A stretch of DNA of 64,000 nt from Marinicella gelatinilytica (GCF_026410405.1 NZ_JAPMLN010000009.1:1-64000); one strand, 5' to 3'. Positions 1-7,702 are shown, numbered from the stretch's first letter. Translations and numbers: made by a program. The notes: generated from the letters alone by a model not told the origin.

Positions 1-2
1 CT

Positions 3-83
3 GAAATCTACCGCCAACTACCCAACGCCAAAACAGTGGAACAAATAGAACAGTTGTTGCCTGAAAACATCCAGCTCGATTAG
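3..83 (+). CDS. C-terminal end of a protein cut by the window edge
   Basis: An open frame enters from the left edge and reads 26 codons, ending NIQLD, before a TAG at 81-83. Coding density elsewhere and the absence of any stop in this frame from the edge suggest a real gene end. There is too little sequence to assign a family. The next reading frame, starting at 117, is in the same phase but separated by a second in-frame stop at 99-101. Confidence 0.4.
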   Translation, partial: EIYRQLPNAKTVEQIEQLLPENIQLD

Positions 84-116
84 ACACCCACACACAGCTA
101 AACTAAACTATCAACC

Positions 117-647
117 ATGGGGTTCGCTTGGCGCTTACAAATAAACAGTTATTTAATCAGTACAATTTCTCATGAATTTTTCCATCTTTACCAAAGACGC
201 TATAAAAGCAATTTAAACAGAAGTCAAAAAAGGATTATTCGAAAAAATAGGAATAATGAGGCCTTAGCTAAGGTGCTTGAACGTTGCGGTTCTTTTGCCA
301 TCGGCGCTGCAGGATTTGAAGTTTTAGATCATAAAAAACTCATTGAGCAGTACCTTAAAGACCCAAGCTCACATAGCGTTTTTGATAAAACATTTGAGAA
401 AAACCCATTAAGTACTTTGGGTGTTAATTTCAAAGAAGCCAATATTGGTTACACACTTGGGACATACGCCCTTTGGGACCAATTTGGCACTGACGTTCAG
501 CCTTTTGAGAAAAGTAAAATTAGCGATATGCTTAAATTTTGTCGTTATGTGGTGCAGACGATTCCCGATGTTAAAGCTTTGCGTGAGATTCGTTTGAGTG
601 ATTATTTGCCGATGCCCCGGCCTGACTTTTATTGGGATGCTGAATAG
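117..647 (+). CDS. Hypothetical protein with an HExxH motif, possibly N-terminally truncated
   Basis: 176 residues, not recognised. The clearest feature is HEFFH at residues 19-23, which fits the HExxH zinc-binding signature of metallopeptidases. No GxxH extension of the metzincin type follows, and I cannot point to a third ligand. HExxH so close to the N-terminus, with no signal peptide or propeptide in front and no Shine-Dalgarno before the ATG, could mean a remnant of a longer gene. Residues 25-45 are strongly basic. The gene stops 12 bases before a MITE-like element, so this end of the window may have been rearranged. A chance HExxH in a hypothetical protein remains possible. Confidence 0.55.
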   Translation: MGFAWRLQINSYLISTISHEFFHLYQRRYKSNLNRSQKRIIRKNRNNEALAKVLERCGSFAIGAAGFEVLDHKKLIEQYLKDPSSHSVFDKTFEKNPLSTLGVNFKEANIGYTLGTYALWDQFGTDVQPFEKSKISDMLKFCRYVVQTIPDVKALREIRLSDYLPMPRPDFYWDAE

Positions 648-659
648 TTCTAACATCAT

Positions 660-857
660 TTAATTAACCCGTGGTGCATTTGGAGTAAATTGTGCTATTT
701 TTGGCATCGGATAGCAGTTAAAAGCCGTAAAAATGAACAACTTTTATGGTCATCTTGCGTGTTTTAATCTAAAAGATCAGCTTTTCTGGCCAAAAACTTA
801 CATAAATTTGATTAAATTCCGGTAAAAATTTCCTAAATGCACCACGGGTTTAATTAA
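660..857. mobile_element. MITE-like element with terminal inverted repeats
   Basis: About 198 bases bounded by near-perfect inverted ends. The left end (660-683) and the reverse complement of the right end (832-857) share ACCCGTGGTGCATTT exactly and both begin with TTAATTA(A); the right copy has one extra A. The interior is AT-rich and has no reading frame. The terminal repeats without coding capacity fit a miniature inverted-repeat element. The outer TTAATTAA could be a duplicated target site or part of the repeat. A related end sequence lies at 17861-17885. Confidence 0.7.
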
Positions 858-912
858 GTAAATTTTACCTTAATGATGTCAAACTTGAGCCTCTAATGCG
901 CTAAATTTAGTC

Positions 913-938
913 TCGTAGAAACAAGGTATGCCTTGTCT
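913..938. repeat. Palindromic repeat, copy 1 (right of the toxin gene stop)
   Basis: TCGTAGAAACAAGGTATGCC followed by TTGTCT. The core ACAAGGTATGCCTTGT is nearly self-complementary. A second copy in the same orientation is at 1582-1607, with 23 of 26 positions identical. The two copies bracket the toxin-antitoxin pair. The sequence is of the REP-like small palindrome type. Confidence 0.7.
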
Positions 939-943
939 CAAAT

Positions 944-1309
944 TTATGGGATAAAAGCCACATCCAAATCTTCAGATATACTCGACAATCGTTTATCACG
1001 TGTCCACAAACGGGTGTTTTTCGACAACAAAGTAGCGGCTAATAAATGCAAGTCAATATAACCGATGCCTTTGCCCATAAGCTGTTGATTATCAAGTAGC
1101 AACAACACCTCATCATGACTGGCTTCGGTTACATGCGGCAGATTTTGCCAAAGTAACATTAATTCAGCCCGATTTTGTAAATTCCCACAGGCCAATTCAC
1201 CGATAATCATGGGGTGAATGCAAACTAAAGAGCGATTCAATAAATCAGTTAAGACAGAATCCCCGTTGCGCAAATAGTCGACCCAAACCGAGGTATCCAC
1301 CAAAACCAT
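944..1309 (-). CDS. vapC: VapC-type PIN-domain toxin ribonuclease
   Basis: 121 residues from the ATG at 1309. This start overlaps the antitoxin stop by one base (TGATG), the usual coupling of such pairs. It has the PIN fold pattern: LVDTSVWVDY at the N-terminus with D5, GELACG with E38, then D86 in GYIDLHLL and D105 in WTRDKRL. These four acidic residues are the expected Mg-binding set for cleaving RNA. VapC toxins usually cut tRNA or rRNA when freed from antitoxin; the target here is unknown. The gene is full length for the family (about 125-135 residues). Family assignment is firm; the symbol is generic. Confidence 0.88.
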   Translation of the reverse strand: MVLVDTSVWVDYLRNGDSVLTDLLNRSLVCIHPMIIGELACGNLQNRAELMLLWQNLPHVTEASHDEVLLLLDNQQLMGKGIGYIDLHLLAATLLSKNTRLWTRDKRLSSISEDLDVAFIP

Positions 1310-1506
1310 CAATCTACAGCCGACCGACGACGTGGCGCATCTTCTAAATTCTGTTCAGACCCGCCTAATTGAGCCAATCGGCGTGCACTTTCGCGCTCTA
1401 TAAGTGCTTTTAAGCCTTCTCGCAGCAAAGCAGATCGTTCATTAATGCCAGATAAAGCCACGGCTTTGGCCATTAACTCATTGTCAATCGTTACAGTTGT
1501 TCGCAT
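1309..1506 (-). CDS. vapB: VapB-type antitoxin
   Basis: 65 residues. The N-terminus MRTTVTIDNELMAKA is a typical ribbon-helix-helix DNA-binding start, followed by a helical segment (SALLREGLKALIERESARRL) and a basic, flexible tail of the kind that wraps the partner toxin. It lies directly upstream of the PIN toxin and is translationally coupled to it. By analogy with VapBC it should neutralise the toxin and repress its own promoter. The region upstream (1510-1560) is rich in ATCAT and ATGAT units that could form the operator. The pair sits between two copies of a palindromic repeat. Confidence 0.85.
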   Translation of the reverse strand: MRTTVTIDNELMAKAVALSGINERSALLREGLKALIERESARRLAQLGGSEQNLEDAPRRRSAVD

Positions 1507-1581
1507 AAATCACCACATCATCATAATCACCATCATTATATGCTGACTATGATGCATCGTGCAATCAATCTAAAATGATAT

Positions 1582-1607
1582 TCGTAGAGACAAGGCAGGC
1601 CTTGTCT
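1582..1607. repeat. Palindromic repeat, copy 2 (upstream of the antitoxin gene)
   Basis: TCGTAGAGACAAGGCAGGCC followed by TTGTCT, in direct orientation relative to 913-938 and about 670 bases away. Its ACAAGGCA/GGCCTTGT arms make a short hairpin. Together the copies frame the toxin-antitoxin module. Confidence 0.7.
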
Positions 1608-1665
1608 TAACTCTCGGAATACCAATCTGGTGTCTATCCAAGTGTTCAATAAAACCCCTTATCAA

Positions 1666-1718
1666 CTTTCTCCACACCCCAATCGACATTTTCCTACAAG
1701 CCAATCGACCTTTTGCGG
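1666..1718. repeat. 22-bp tandem repeat, possible operator
   Basis: Two units of 22 bases (1666-1687 and 1688-1709), both ending in CCAATCGAC, are followed by a partial third beginning CTTTTGCGG. Unit 2 begins ATTTTCCTACA. The period of two helical turns, 60 bases upstream of a small gene, suggests binding sites for a regulator on one face of the DNA. A similar ATTTTCCTACA array lies at 37587-37630. Confidence 0.45.
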
Positions 1719-1777
1719 TATTTTTACGGTTTTGGATTTGATTTAATGGTGGTTACTTTGAGAGAGGAGTAAAGCAC

Positions 1778-1948
1778 ATGAATCAACAAGAATTAAACTT
1801 TGTGATGGCAGAAATTGAACTGATTATTGAGCAATTGGCAGATTGTCAGTTTTGTCATAAGGCGGTGCACGATGATAACCTTAAACTGTTAAAGCAATTA
1901 TTTCGGATGAAGTTGGAGCGGGCCTGTGCCCTTAAAAAAGCTGGTTAA
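1778..1948 (+). CDS. Small CxxC protein, 56 residues
   Basis: A 56-residue frame starting ATG at 1778, preceded by a strong Shine-Dalgarno (GAGAGGAG, 1761-1768, then AAAGCAC). Two amphipathic helices flank the segment ADCQFCHKAVHDD. Its CxxC with nearby histidines could bind zinc or another metal, or act in redox; this is inference. The rest is Leu/Lys rich. It ends 17 bases inside the 3' end of the convergent permease gene. I do not recognise the family. The strong ribosome site, coherent composition and upstream repeat array make it a believable gene. Confidence 0.6.
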   Translation: MNQQELNFVMAEIELIIEQLADCQFCHKAVHDDNLKLLKQLFRMKLERACALKKAG

Positions 1949-3770
1949 TGACAGTCAAGGAAACCACCAGAAAAATAATGGTCAAAAAGAAGCCGACCTT
2001 GATAAAGTCTTTTACGGCGTAACCACCGGGGCCCATAATTAGAGCAGACACTTGGTGCGTGGGTAGTAAAAATGCATTGGATGTGGAGATGGCGACAATC
2101 AGCGCATACATGGCGGGGTTGCCGCCAGTTTCCAGGGCCATATTAATGGCCAACGGTACCAACAGCACAGTGGCGCCGACATTGGACATGACCAGAGAGA
2201 AAATGGTGGCTAAAATAGCCAAAGTCAGTTGGTAGGCAATTTGAGGCATATCGCCAAGGGCAGCGATGGTGTTTTGAGCAATCCAGACGGCGGTACCGGT
2301 TTGTTCCATGGCAAAACCCAGCGGGATTAAGCAAGCCAACATAAAAACAGACTTCCAACTGACTGCACGATAGGCTTCGTCCATATTAAGAACACCAAAA
2401 ATAATCATACCCACGGCACCGGTGAGAAGCGCCAAAGACAGCTGCATATTGGTGAAAATAACCAGTGATAAACTGAGGGCAAAAAATAAGATGGCAAAGG
2501 GAATTTTTTGTGGCCGCTGTTGTTCACTGGGTGCATCACTGACCAGGGTTAAATTACGTGATCGGCTTAAACCAATTTGGTCATTCCAGCGGCCATGAAT
2601 AATAAACGTATCACCCAATTGCAACTCTAAATCGTACATGGCTTCTCCGGAATACAATTTATTGTTGCGAGACACCGCTAAAATGGTGATGGCGTATTCT
2701 TTACGAAAATGATAATCCGATAATTTAGTACCTAAGTAACGTGAACCGGGAATAATAACGGCTTCAGAGACCCCGGATATCGAGGGATTAAAGTCTGTTT
2801 TAAAATGTTTTAGTTTTGGTAGTACAGTGAGGTTAAATTGGTCAGCAAATTTTTTAATTTGATCAGGATTACCCATCACGCCTAATGTTGCGCCATTCCA
2901 AATAAATCGGTCCCTGGCCGGTGCCAGTGAGGAATCGCCATCACTGAATAAGGCCACCACCGGTGGAATATGCGGATCAAATTCCAGTTCTCTAACCATT
3001 TTACCCACCAAAGGACTGTCTTTATTAACAATCATTTCTGTGATGTGTTTATCGAGGTTATAGTTGTCACGAAAATAAGCATCTGACCGGTGATTATGAA
3101 CATGGGTGACGGCTTTTTCTTTAGGTAATAAAAAACGACCCAGAACCAAGAAATATAAAATACCTACCGCCAGTAATGATAATCCAATGGGGGTGACAAA
3201 AAATAAGCCAAAGGTTTCCATGGTATCGGTACCAGAGGGCAGAGATTGGTTGGAGGTTTCAATCAGGTCATTTAGTAAAATTAAAGGCGATGAACCAACC
3301 ATGGTGACGGTGCCACCTAAGATGGCACAAAAGCCCATGGGCATGAGCAGTTTGGAAATGGGGATTTTGGCGGAACTGGCAATTTTACTCACCACCGGTA
3401 GAAACAAAGCCGTGGCACCAACATTCTGCATAAATCCGGAAATTAATCCCACTGTGGAGGATACCACCGGCATCACGGTTTTCTCAGTTTTGCCGCCGAT
3501 TTTTAAAATAAACAGGGCCACCGCGCCCATGACACCGGTGCGATCCAATCCGGCACCCAAAATCATCACCGCAATAATTGAAATCACGGCATTTGATGCA
3601 AAACCCGAAAATAACTGACTTTCCGGTACCAGTCCGGTTAAACCAAGCATCACCAAGATCAATATCGCTGCCACATCTATGCGAATCACTTCAGTCACAA
3701 ACATTAAAACGGTGTAGGCTAAAATTGCCAGTATCATCACCATTTCATTGGTTAGCGGTATGATTTCCAT
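1932..3770 (-). CDS. SLC13-family (DASS) anion permease with two TrkA-C domains
   Basis: 612 residues. The plan is a hydrophobic N-terminal half (about 1-210, several membrane helices), a soluble centre, and a hydrophobic C-terminal half (about 425-612). The centre (about 225-400) holds two RCK/TrkA-C-like modules, seen in LVGKMVRELEFD and in the second module ending LQLGDTFIIHGRW. This is the layout of the bacterial SLC13 family, sodium-coupled inner-membrane carriers of sulfate, dicarboxylates or similar anions. The substrate cannot be told from sequence. The start ATG overlaps the stop of trmB by one base (TAATG), so the two are probably cotranslated. The length is normal and I see no damage. 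Confidence 0.85.
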   Translation of the reverse strand: MEIIPLTNEMVMILAILAYTVLMFVTEVIRIDVAAILILVMLGLTGLVPESQLFSGFASNAVISIIAVMILGAGLDRTGVMGAVALFILKIGGKTEKTVMPVVSSTVGLISGFMQNVGATALFLPVVSKIASSAKIPISKLLMPMGFCAILGGTVTMVGSSPLILLNDLIETSNQSLPSGTDTMETFGLFFVTPIGLSLLAVGILYFLVLGRFLLPKEKAVTHVHNHRSDAYFRDNYNLDKHITEMIVNKDSPLVGKMVRELEFDPHIPPVVALFSDGDSSLAPARDRFIWNGATLGVMGNPDQIKKFADQFNLTVLPKLKHFKTDFNPSISGVSEAVIIPGSRYLGTKLSDYHFRKEYAITILAVSRNNKLYSGEAMYDLELQLGDTFIIHGRWNDQIGLSRSRNLTLVSDAPSEQQRPQKIPFAILFFALSLSLVIFTNMQLSLALLTGAVGMIIFGVLNMDEAYRAVSWKSVFMLACLIPLGFAMEQTGTAVWIAQNTIAALGDMPQIAYQLTLAILATIFSLVMSNVGATVLLVPLAINMALETGGNPAMYALIVAISTSNAFLLPTHQVSALIMGPGGYAVKDFIKVGFFLTIIFLVVSLTVINQLF

Positions 3771-4456
3771 TATTGCTTATGCCAGATTAAATCAAAAGAA
3801 GCATGGTTTAAGCGCTGCCCGCGACGTTCAAATTTAGTCACCGGACGCCAATCGGGGCGAGGTGCATATCGCGATTGGGTTTGGCTATTTATCAGCCAGT
3901 CGGTATTTTGCTCAAGTAATAAAGCCACTTCTTCGGCATAAGGTTGCCAGTCGGTGGCAAAATGTAATCGCCCACCTGAATTTAATTTTGGGCGGATTAA
4001 ATCTAAAAATTCCTGTTGTACCAGACGTCGTTTATGGTGACGTTTCTTATGCCAGGGATCAGGGAAGTAGATATGCACGGCTTGTAATGAATCATCCGGT
4101 ATAAATTCACGTATAATGTCCACAGCATCATTACGGATAATGCGAATGTTATGCAAATTGTTTTCATCCGCCGCCATTAATAAGCGACCTACACCGGGTA
4201 AATGTACTTCAATGCCCAACAAATTCACTTCAGGATGGTTTTGCGCAGCATGAATTATAGATTCGCCATTACCAAAACCAATATCTAGCCAAACCGGATT
4301 ATCGTTACCGAACACCTGCGAAAAGTCTAATGGTGAATCAGGCGTTAAGGCGTAGTGCGGCATCAGCTTATCCACCGCTTGACGTTGACCGGTGGTCATT
4401 TTGCCTTTTCTTAATACAAAACTGCGAATATGCGCACGGTCTGATAAAAATTTCAT
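3770..4456 (-). CDS. trmB: tRNA (guanine-N7-)-methyltransferase TrmB
   Basis: 228 residues from the ATG at 4456; a TTG five codons earlier is less likely. The AdoMet-binding loop is seen in WLDIGFGNGESI, and the family signature HIYFPDPWHKKRHHKRRL follows in the second half, with a conserved TKFE near the C-terminus. The enzyme methylates G46 in the variable loop of tRNAs in the cytoplasm. The first 30 residues (RSFVLRKGKMTTGQ) match the usual TrmB N-terminal RSFVRRxGR..xxGQ pattern. The downstream permease start overlaps its stop. No Shine-Dalgarno is obvious. Confidence 0.95.
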   Translation of the reverse strand: MKFLSDRAHIRSFVLRKGKMTTGQRQAVDKLMPHYALTPDSPLDFSQVFGNDNPVWLDIGFGNGESIIHAAQNHPEVNLLGIEVHLPGVGRLLMAADENNLHNIRIIRNDAVDIIREFIPDDSLQAVHIYFPDPWHKKRHHKRRLVQQEFLDLIRPKLNSGGRLHFATDWQPYAEEVALLLEQNTDWLINSQTQSRYAPRPDWRPVTKFERRGQRLNHASFDLIWHKQ

Positions 4457-4874
4457 GAATTTGTCAGTCAAAAAAATCTATTCTACTCAAATAGTTAATA
4501 TGATTAAATCATTCAATTCAAATAAATTTAAGAATCGTCAATTCCAATACGTTTCATGACACATTTAGTCATGTCGCATTACTTATTTGGATATTCAATT
4601 TTCGCCTTTAAACTAAAGAGATTAAATTTGTGATGAGCCTCACATTAAGCCGTCTTAGTCTTTAAGAATTTACTTTATTTGTGTAAGATAATTTGATATT
4701 TCACGAATTTATAATCTTGGTTTCTTGAATTATTTATGGTACTTTAAAATCAATTCAAGAGAACTATAAACAGTCATTGGACTAGATGAATTTTAAATAA
4801 GATTTATCTGTTAAAATGACTGAAAAAATTAAATTCTAGAATAATATAATAATAAACAAACGGAATTTCATTAC
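4457..4874. other. 418-bp AT-rich intergenic region between divergent trmB and the GTPase cassette
   Basis: No reading frame of useful length and no tRNA. It contains two small inverted repeats: CATGAC/GTCATG (4555-4573) and CAGTCATT (4771-4778) with AATGACTG (4815-4822). The last 70 bases are very AT-rich and should carry the promoter of the downstream cassette, but I cannot place a convincing -35/-10 pair. Confidence 0.4.
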
Positions 4875-5741
4875 ATGAATATTAGGCTTAATATTGAATT
4901 AACAGGTCGGGAATTATTTTTGGTCAAATCAATCTTGAACATTAAAGATTGTTATGGCCATAACCGATTTATTGTGCCGACTGATATGGAAGAGCCGGAT
5001 GTGCGTATTTCTCAGCATGGGTCAGACTACAAAGCTTGTGTTTTAAAGGACAATAAAGTTTTTACATTTAAGCCCACCATTAATCCCAAAACAATTTCGC
5101 AGGTGTTGACACAAATTAGCCAGTATTTGGATGGTTATGATACAGATTCTTTGCACTTGATTGACCATATTGTTAACTTAATGCAATCAAAAGAAACCGG
5201 CGTTTTAATTGTCGGCCATGACCAGTTTTTTGTTGAGTTTTCAACTAAAACCGGTTTATTGCGAACGAATTTTGAAGCTGATATTACTGCACTTGTTGAT
5301 TTTATCGCTGATGAAACGGTGCAAATAAAGACCAATGTTAGTGACGAAGATTTGTCAAAAGCGAATTATGAATACCCACTTTATAAGACGCTTTGGGACA
5401 TTGCTTTGCAATTTAAACATTCAGTTTATGATAAGCATTTTCATAATGATAACTTTAAACTTGAGTTAGAAAACTGGCCTAATTTTGGTCATTTACGTTT
5501 TCAGCAGCCATTTATTTATCTGACAGCTGCGTTAAAAAGTCGGTCGTTAACTTTGGCGCAATTACTACAATTAGATATTGCTTCTGAGGAAACCGTCTAT
5601 GGCTACTTAAACGCCATGATTTTATCAGGTCACATTAAAGTCATTAAGACAGAGACTTCGCGAACACAAAAAGTTGAGTCTAATAAACCGGTGTCAAGAC
5701 TACTTCAGGGACTCAAGGGGTTATTTTCAAAAACAGGATGA
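4875..5741 (+). CDS. Uncharacterised 288-residue protein heading a GTPase/Roadblock cassette
   Basis: Not recognised as a named family. There is no signal peptide or membrane helix, so it should be cytoplasmic. The N-terminal part (about 1-150) is a mixed alpha/beta region without clear motifs. The segment at about 205-260, LTLAQLLQLDIASEETVYG followed by YLNAMILSGHIKVI, has the look of a winged-helix or PATAN-type module: a helix, a turn, a recognition-like helix, then a hydrophobic strand. The C-terminal 30 residues are basic. Its stop overlaps the start of the small GTPase by 4 bases (ATGA), so it is very likely its functional partner. It could stand in for the CvnC-type component of conservons; that is inference. 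Confidence 0.75.
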   Translation: MNIRLNIELTGRELFLVKSILNIKDCYGHNRFIVPTDMEEPDVRISQHGSDYKACVLKDNKVFTFKPTINPKTISQVLTQISQYLDGYDTDSLHLIDHIVNLMQSKETGVLIVGHDQFFVEFSTKTGLLRTNFEADITALVDFIADETVQIKTNVSDEDLSKANYEYPLYKTLWDIALQFKHSVYDKHFHNDNFKLELENWPNFGHLRFQQPFIYLTAALKSRSLTLAQLLQLDIASEETVYGYLNAMILSGHIKVIKTETSRTQKVESNKPVSRLLQGLKGLFSKTG

Positions 5742-6274
5742 ACGATTTGACTCAAAAAAAGATAGCCGTTATCGGCTCGGTCGGTGTAGGTAAAACCACA
5801 CTCATTAACCGATTAAGTAATAACGACACCATAAACACAGATGTGGTTTCCAGTGTTGATATTGGCAAAGAAATGACGACAGTGGGTATTGATTATGGTC
5901 AGATTTATGTGGATGATGAGATTAACTTGGCCTTGTACGGTGTTCCGGGGCAGCGTAAATATTCGTTGGTATGGGATTTTGTTAAAGAAGGTTTATGGGG
6001 GTTGGTGATTTTGGTGAAAGACAATGACAGACACTCGATTGAAGAAATGGACTATTTATTGGATTATTTTTCCGTTAAAGATGATATGCCGTGTGTCATA
6101 GGCGTTACCCACTTCAATAATAAAGTTACAAACGAGTTAACGTTAGTCCATGAATGTTTGCGCAAACACCAACTTAATTTGCCGGTTTATACGGTTGACA
6201 CTCGAATAAAGGAAGATGCTTTGATGATTATGAATACATTAATTGCGCTAGCGGAGGAAGTTAGTCATGTCTGA
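5738..6274 (+). CDS. MglA/CvnD-like small GTP-binding protein
   Basis: 178 residues. G1/Walker A is GSVGVGKT (13-20). The TTVGIDYG segment (47-54) is the hallmark G2 region of the MglA/CvnD-like group, and G3 is YGVPGQ (67-72), with Gly where Ras-like proteins have Asp. A G4-like GVTHFNN follows in place of NKxD. Proteins of this type switch between GTP and GDP and are governed by Roadblock-fold partners; MglA-MglB in Myxococcus and Thermus polarity control is the best-known case. Start and stop overlap both neighbours (ATGA at 5738; 8 bases into the Roadblock gene), indicating a tightly coupled operon. The substitution in G4 leaves the nucleotide preference uncertain. Confidence 0.85.
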   Translation: MNDLTQKKIAVIGSVGVGKTTLINRLSNNDTINTDVVSSVDIGKEMTTVGIDYGQIYVDDEINLALYGVPGQRKYSLVWDFVKEGLWGLVILVKDNDRHSIEEMDYLLDYFSVKDDMPCVIGVTHFNNKVTNELTLVHECLRKHQLNLPVYTVDTRIKEDALMIMNTLIALAEEVSHV

Positions 6275-6638
6275 TAAGTTAACTAAACTCATGTCAGAAC
6301 TAAAGCATAAACTACCTGATATCAGGATTGTGCATGTCACCACAGCCGATGGAATTCCGGTATTTAGTCATTATTTTAGTGATAATAATGTTAAACAAGA
6401 CAAATTGGCTGCGGTGGCAAGCTCAATCGCATCTTTAAGTCGGGCAGCCGCTAAGCACGTGCTTGGTGATGGTTTTGCCAATACTGTGATTGAAACCGCA
6501 AACGGTATTATGCTGATGGTTCAATGTCAATATCAAAATAAATCCTGTGTACTTTGTGTTACCACAGGACGTCAACATAACTTAGGGCAAGTCAGGTACT
6601 TCGCATTTAAACTGGCTGAAGTGCTTAAAAAAATATAG
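6267..6638 (+). CDS. Roadblock/LC7-domain protein 1
   Basis: 123 residues covering one Roadblock/LC7 fold: an N-terminal helix (LTKLMSELKHKLPD), a strand pair around IRIVHVTTADGIPVFS, a central helix rich in Ala/Ser (LAAVASSIASLSRAAAKHVL), and strands IMLMVQCQYQNKSCVLCVTT. Roadblock proteins form dimers that bind small GTPases and act as regulators or activating partners. The start overlaps the GTPase gene by 8 bases. It resembles CvnB of actinobacterial conservons and MglB in overall design; precise orthology is not claimed. Confidence 0.8.
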   Translation: MSDKLTKLMSELKHKLPDIRIVHVTTADGIPVFSHYFSDNNVKQDKLAAVASSIASLSRAAAKHVLGDGFANTVIETANGIMLMVQCQYQNKSCVLCVTTGRQHNLGQVRYFAFKLAEVLKKI

Positions 6639-6693
6639 TTTTACCGATCTCTATTAAAAAGACGGTATTTGTTTTAAATATAGGTGATTAAAT

Positions 6694-7053
6694 ATGTCAA
6701 ATATAAATGAAAGTTTACAACAGTTGTTGGAATTGGATGGTGCTAAAGCCGCTTCTTTAGTTGATAGTGAATCCGGTATGGTTTTGGGTGAAGCCGGTAG
6801 TGGTTTGGATATGGAACTGGCAGCAGCCGGAAACTCACAAGTGGTAAAAGCCAAACTTGATACCATTAAAAACCTAGAATTAAATGAAGAATTGGTCGAT
6901 ATTATGATTACATTGGACAGTCAGTATCACTTAATTCGCCCTATTAAATCTCAAAAAGGACTGTTCTTTTATCTGGTATTGGATATTTCTAAATCAAACT
7001 TAGCCTTAGCGCGCCGCAAAGTACAAAACGTTGAAACTGCGCTGGAAGTTTGA
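6694..7053 (+). CDS. Roadblock/LC7-like protein 2
   Basis: 119 residues, last gene of the cassette, 55 bases after the first Roadblock gene with its own Shine-Dalgarno-like GGTGA before the ATG. It shows the Roadblock pattern: helix (NINESLQQLLELDGAKAASL), strand and turn (VDSESGMVLGEAGS), a central helix (MELAAAGNSQVVKAKLD), then strands (VDIMITLDSQYHLIRPI; GLFFYLVLDIS) and a C-terminal helix. Two divergent Roadblock proteins with one GTPase suggest a heteromeric regulator, or separate activator and adaptor roles. Assignment rests on pattern, not on a signature motif. Confidence 0.7.
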   Translation: MSNINESLQQLLELDGAKAASLVDSESGMVLGEAGSGLDMELAAAGNSQVVKAKLDTIKNLELNEELVDIMITLDSQYHLIRPIKSQKGLFFYLVLDISKSNLALARRKVQNVETALEV

Positions 7054-7096
7054 TTTGTAAACACCACTTATTGACCAGTATTTTATTGGTTAAGGT

Positions 7097-7702
7097 CTAA
7101 CATGCCATCTTTTTATGAGGAATACGCTTAAATCGATGGCTGTGTGAGACATTTAGGTGACAGTCGTAGTCACTAATCAGACCGGTTTCAGTATCCAAAA
7201 GATGACAATGCGGGTAGGGGTTTTTGTCATAAAATCGCTTGTTATTTACTTTGATGCATTGGATGAGTTGCTTGCTATTGAGCTCGTTAATCAGTGTTTT
7301 TAAGTGTTCATTACTTTCGATGACATGGCTGTGTTGTTGAAATTCGCCCAAATCCTGATAGCTTGGATGGTAATTGGCCATGCGAATAAATAACAATAAA
7401 TCATGCAGTGCCAGATCTTTTAGGTCATGTGCTTTTAAATCCTGATAAACTCGGTAGTGGTGCATGCATTGCTGTTGCACCATGGCGGCTTGAATTAGGA
7501 TATGTTGCGCTTGGGTTTTATCCAGGGGTTGAGGACGTGCAATGGCTAAATCCAGCCCTGATTTGATGCCTAAATAAATTTCACCGGCCAAACCGCCAAA
7601 CCATCGTCTAAAGTGACCGGTTGTTTTGTTTTGGTTTAATGAAAGTACATCGTTAAACTGACGGTGACTGGCCGGGGTGAGCTCTATGGTCCAAGTGTGC
7701 AT
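7097..7702 (-). CDS. Fur-superfamily-like regulator with a long N-terminal extension
   Basis: 201 residues from the ATG at 7702, which has a good Shine-Dalgarno (TTTGGAG) seven bases upstream. The C-terminal 85 residues look like a Fur family winged helix and hinge: NYHPSYQDLGEF resembles the HPS..EIY entry to the Fur helix, then HLKTLINELNSKQLIQCIKV, then NNKRFYDKNPYPHCHLLDTE, which mirrors the YD.N..PHHHL segment of Fur/PerR/Irr. The classical CxxC zinc site is absent. The first ~115 residues are not recognised and replace the normal short Fur N-terminus. A near-consensus Fur box (7768-7786) lies upstream, between this gene and hutU, so metal-linked autoregulation is plausible. Fur relationship is inferred by eye. 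Confidence 0.6.
   Translation of the reverse strand: MHTWTIELTPASHRQFNDVLSLNQNKTTGHFRRWFGGLAGEIYLGIKSGLDLAIARPQPLDKTQAQHILIQAAMVQQQCMHHYRVYQDLKAHDLKDLALHDLLLFIRMANYHPSYQDLGEFQQHSHVIESNEHLKTLINELNSKQLIQCIKVNNKRFYDKNPYPHCHLLDTETGLISDYDCHLNVSHSHRFKRIPHKKMAC

Noticed and set aside
3106-3618. 170-codon frame antisense to the SLC13 permease
   Set aside because: It mirrors a membrane-protein gene; no motif or ribosome site supports it.
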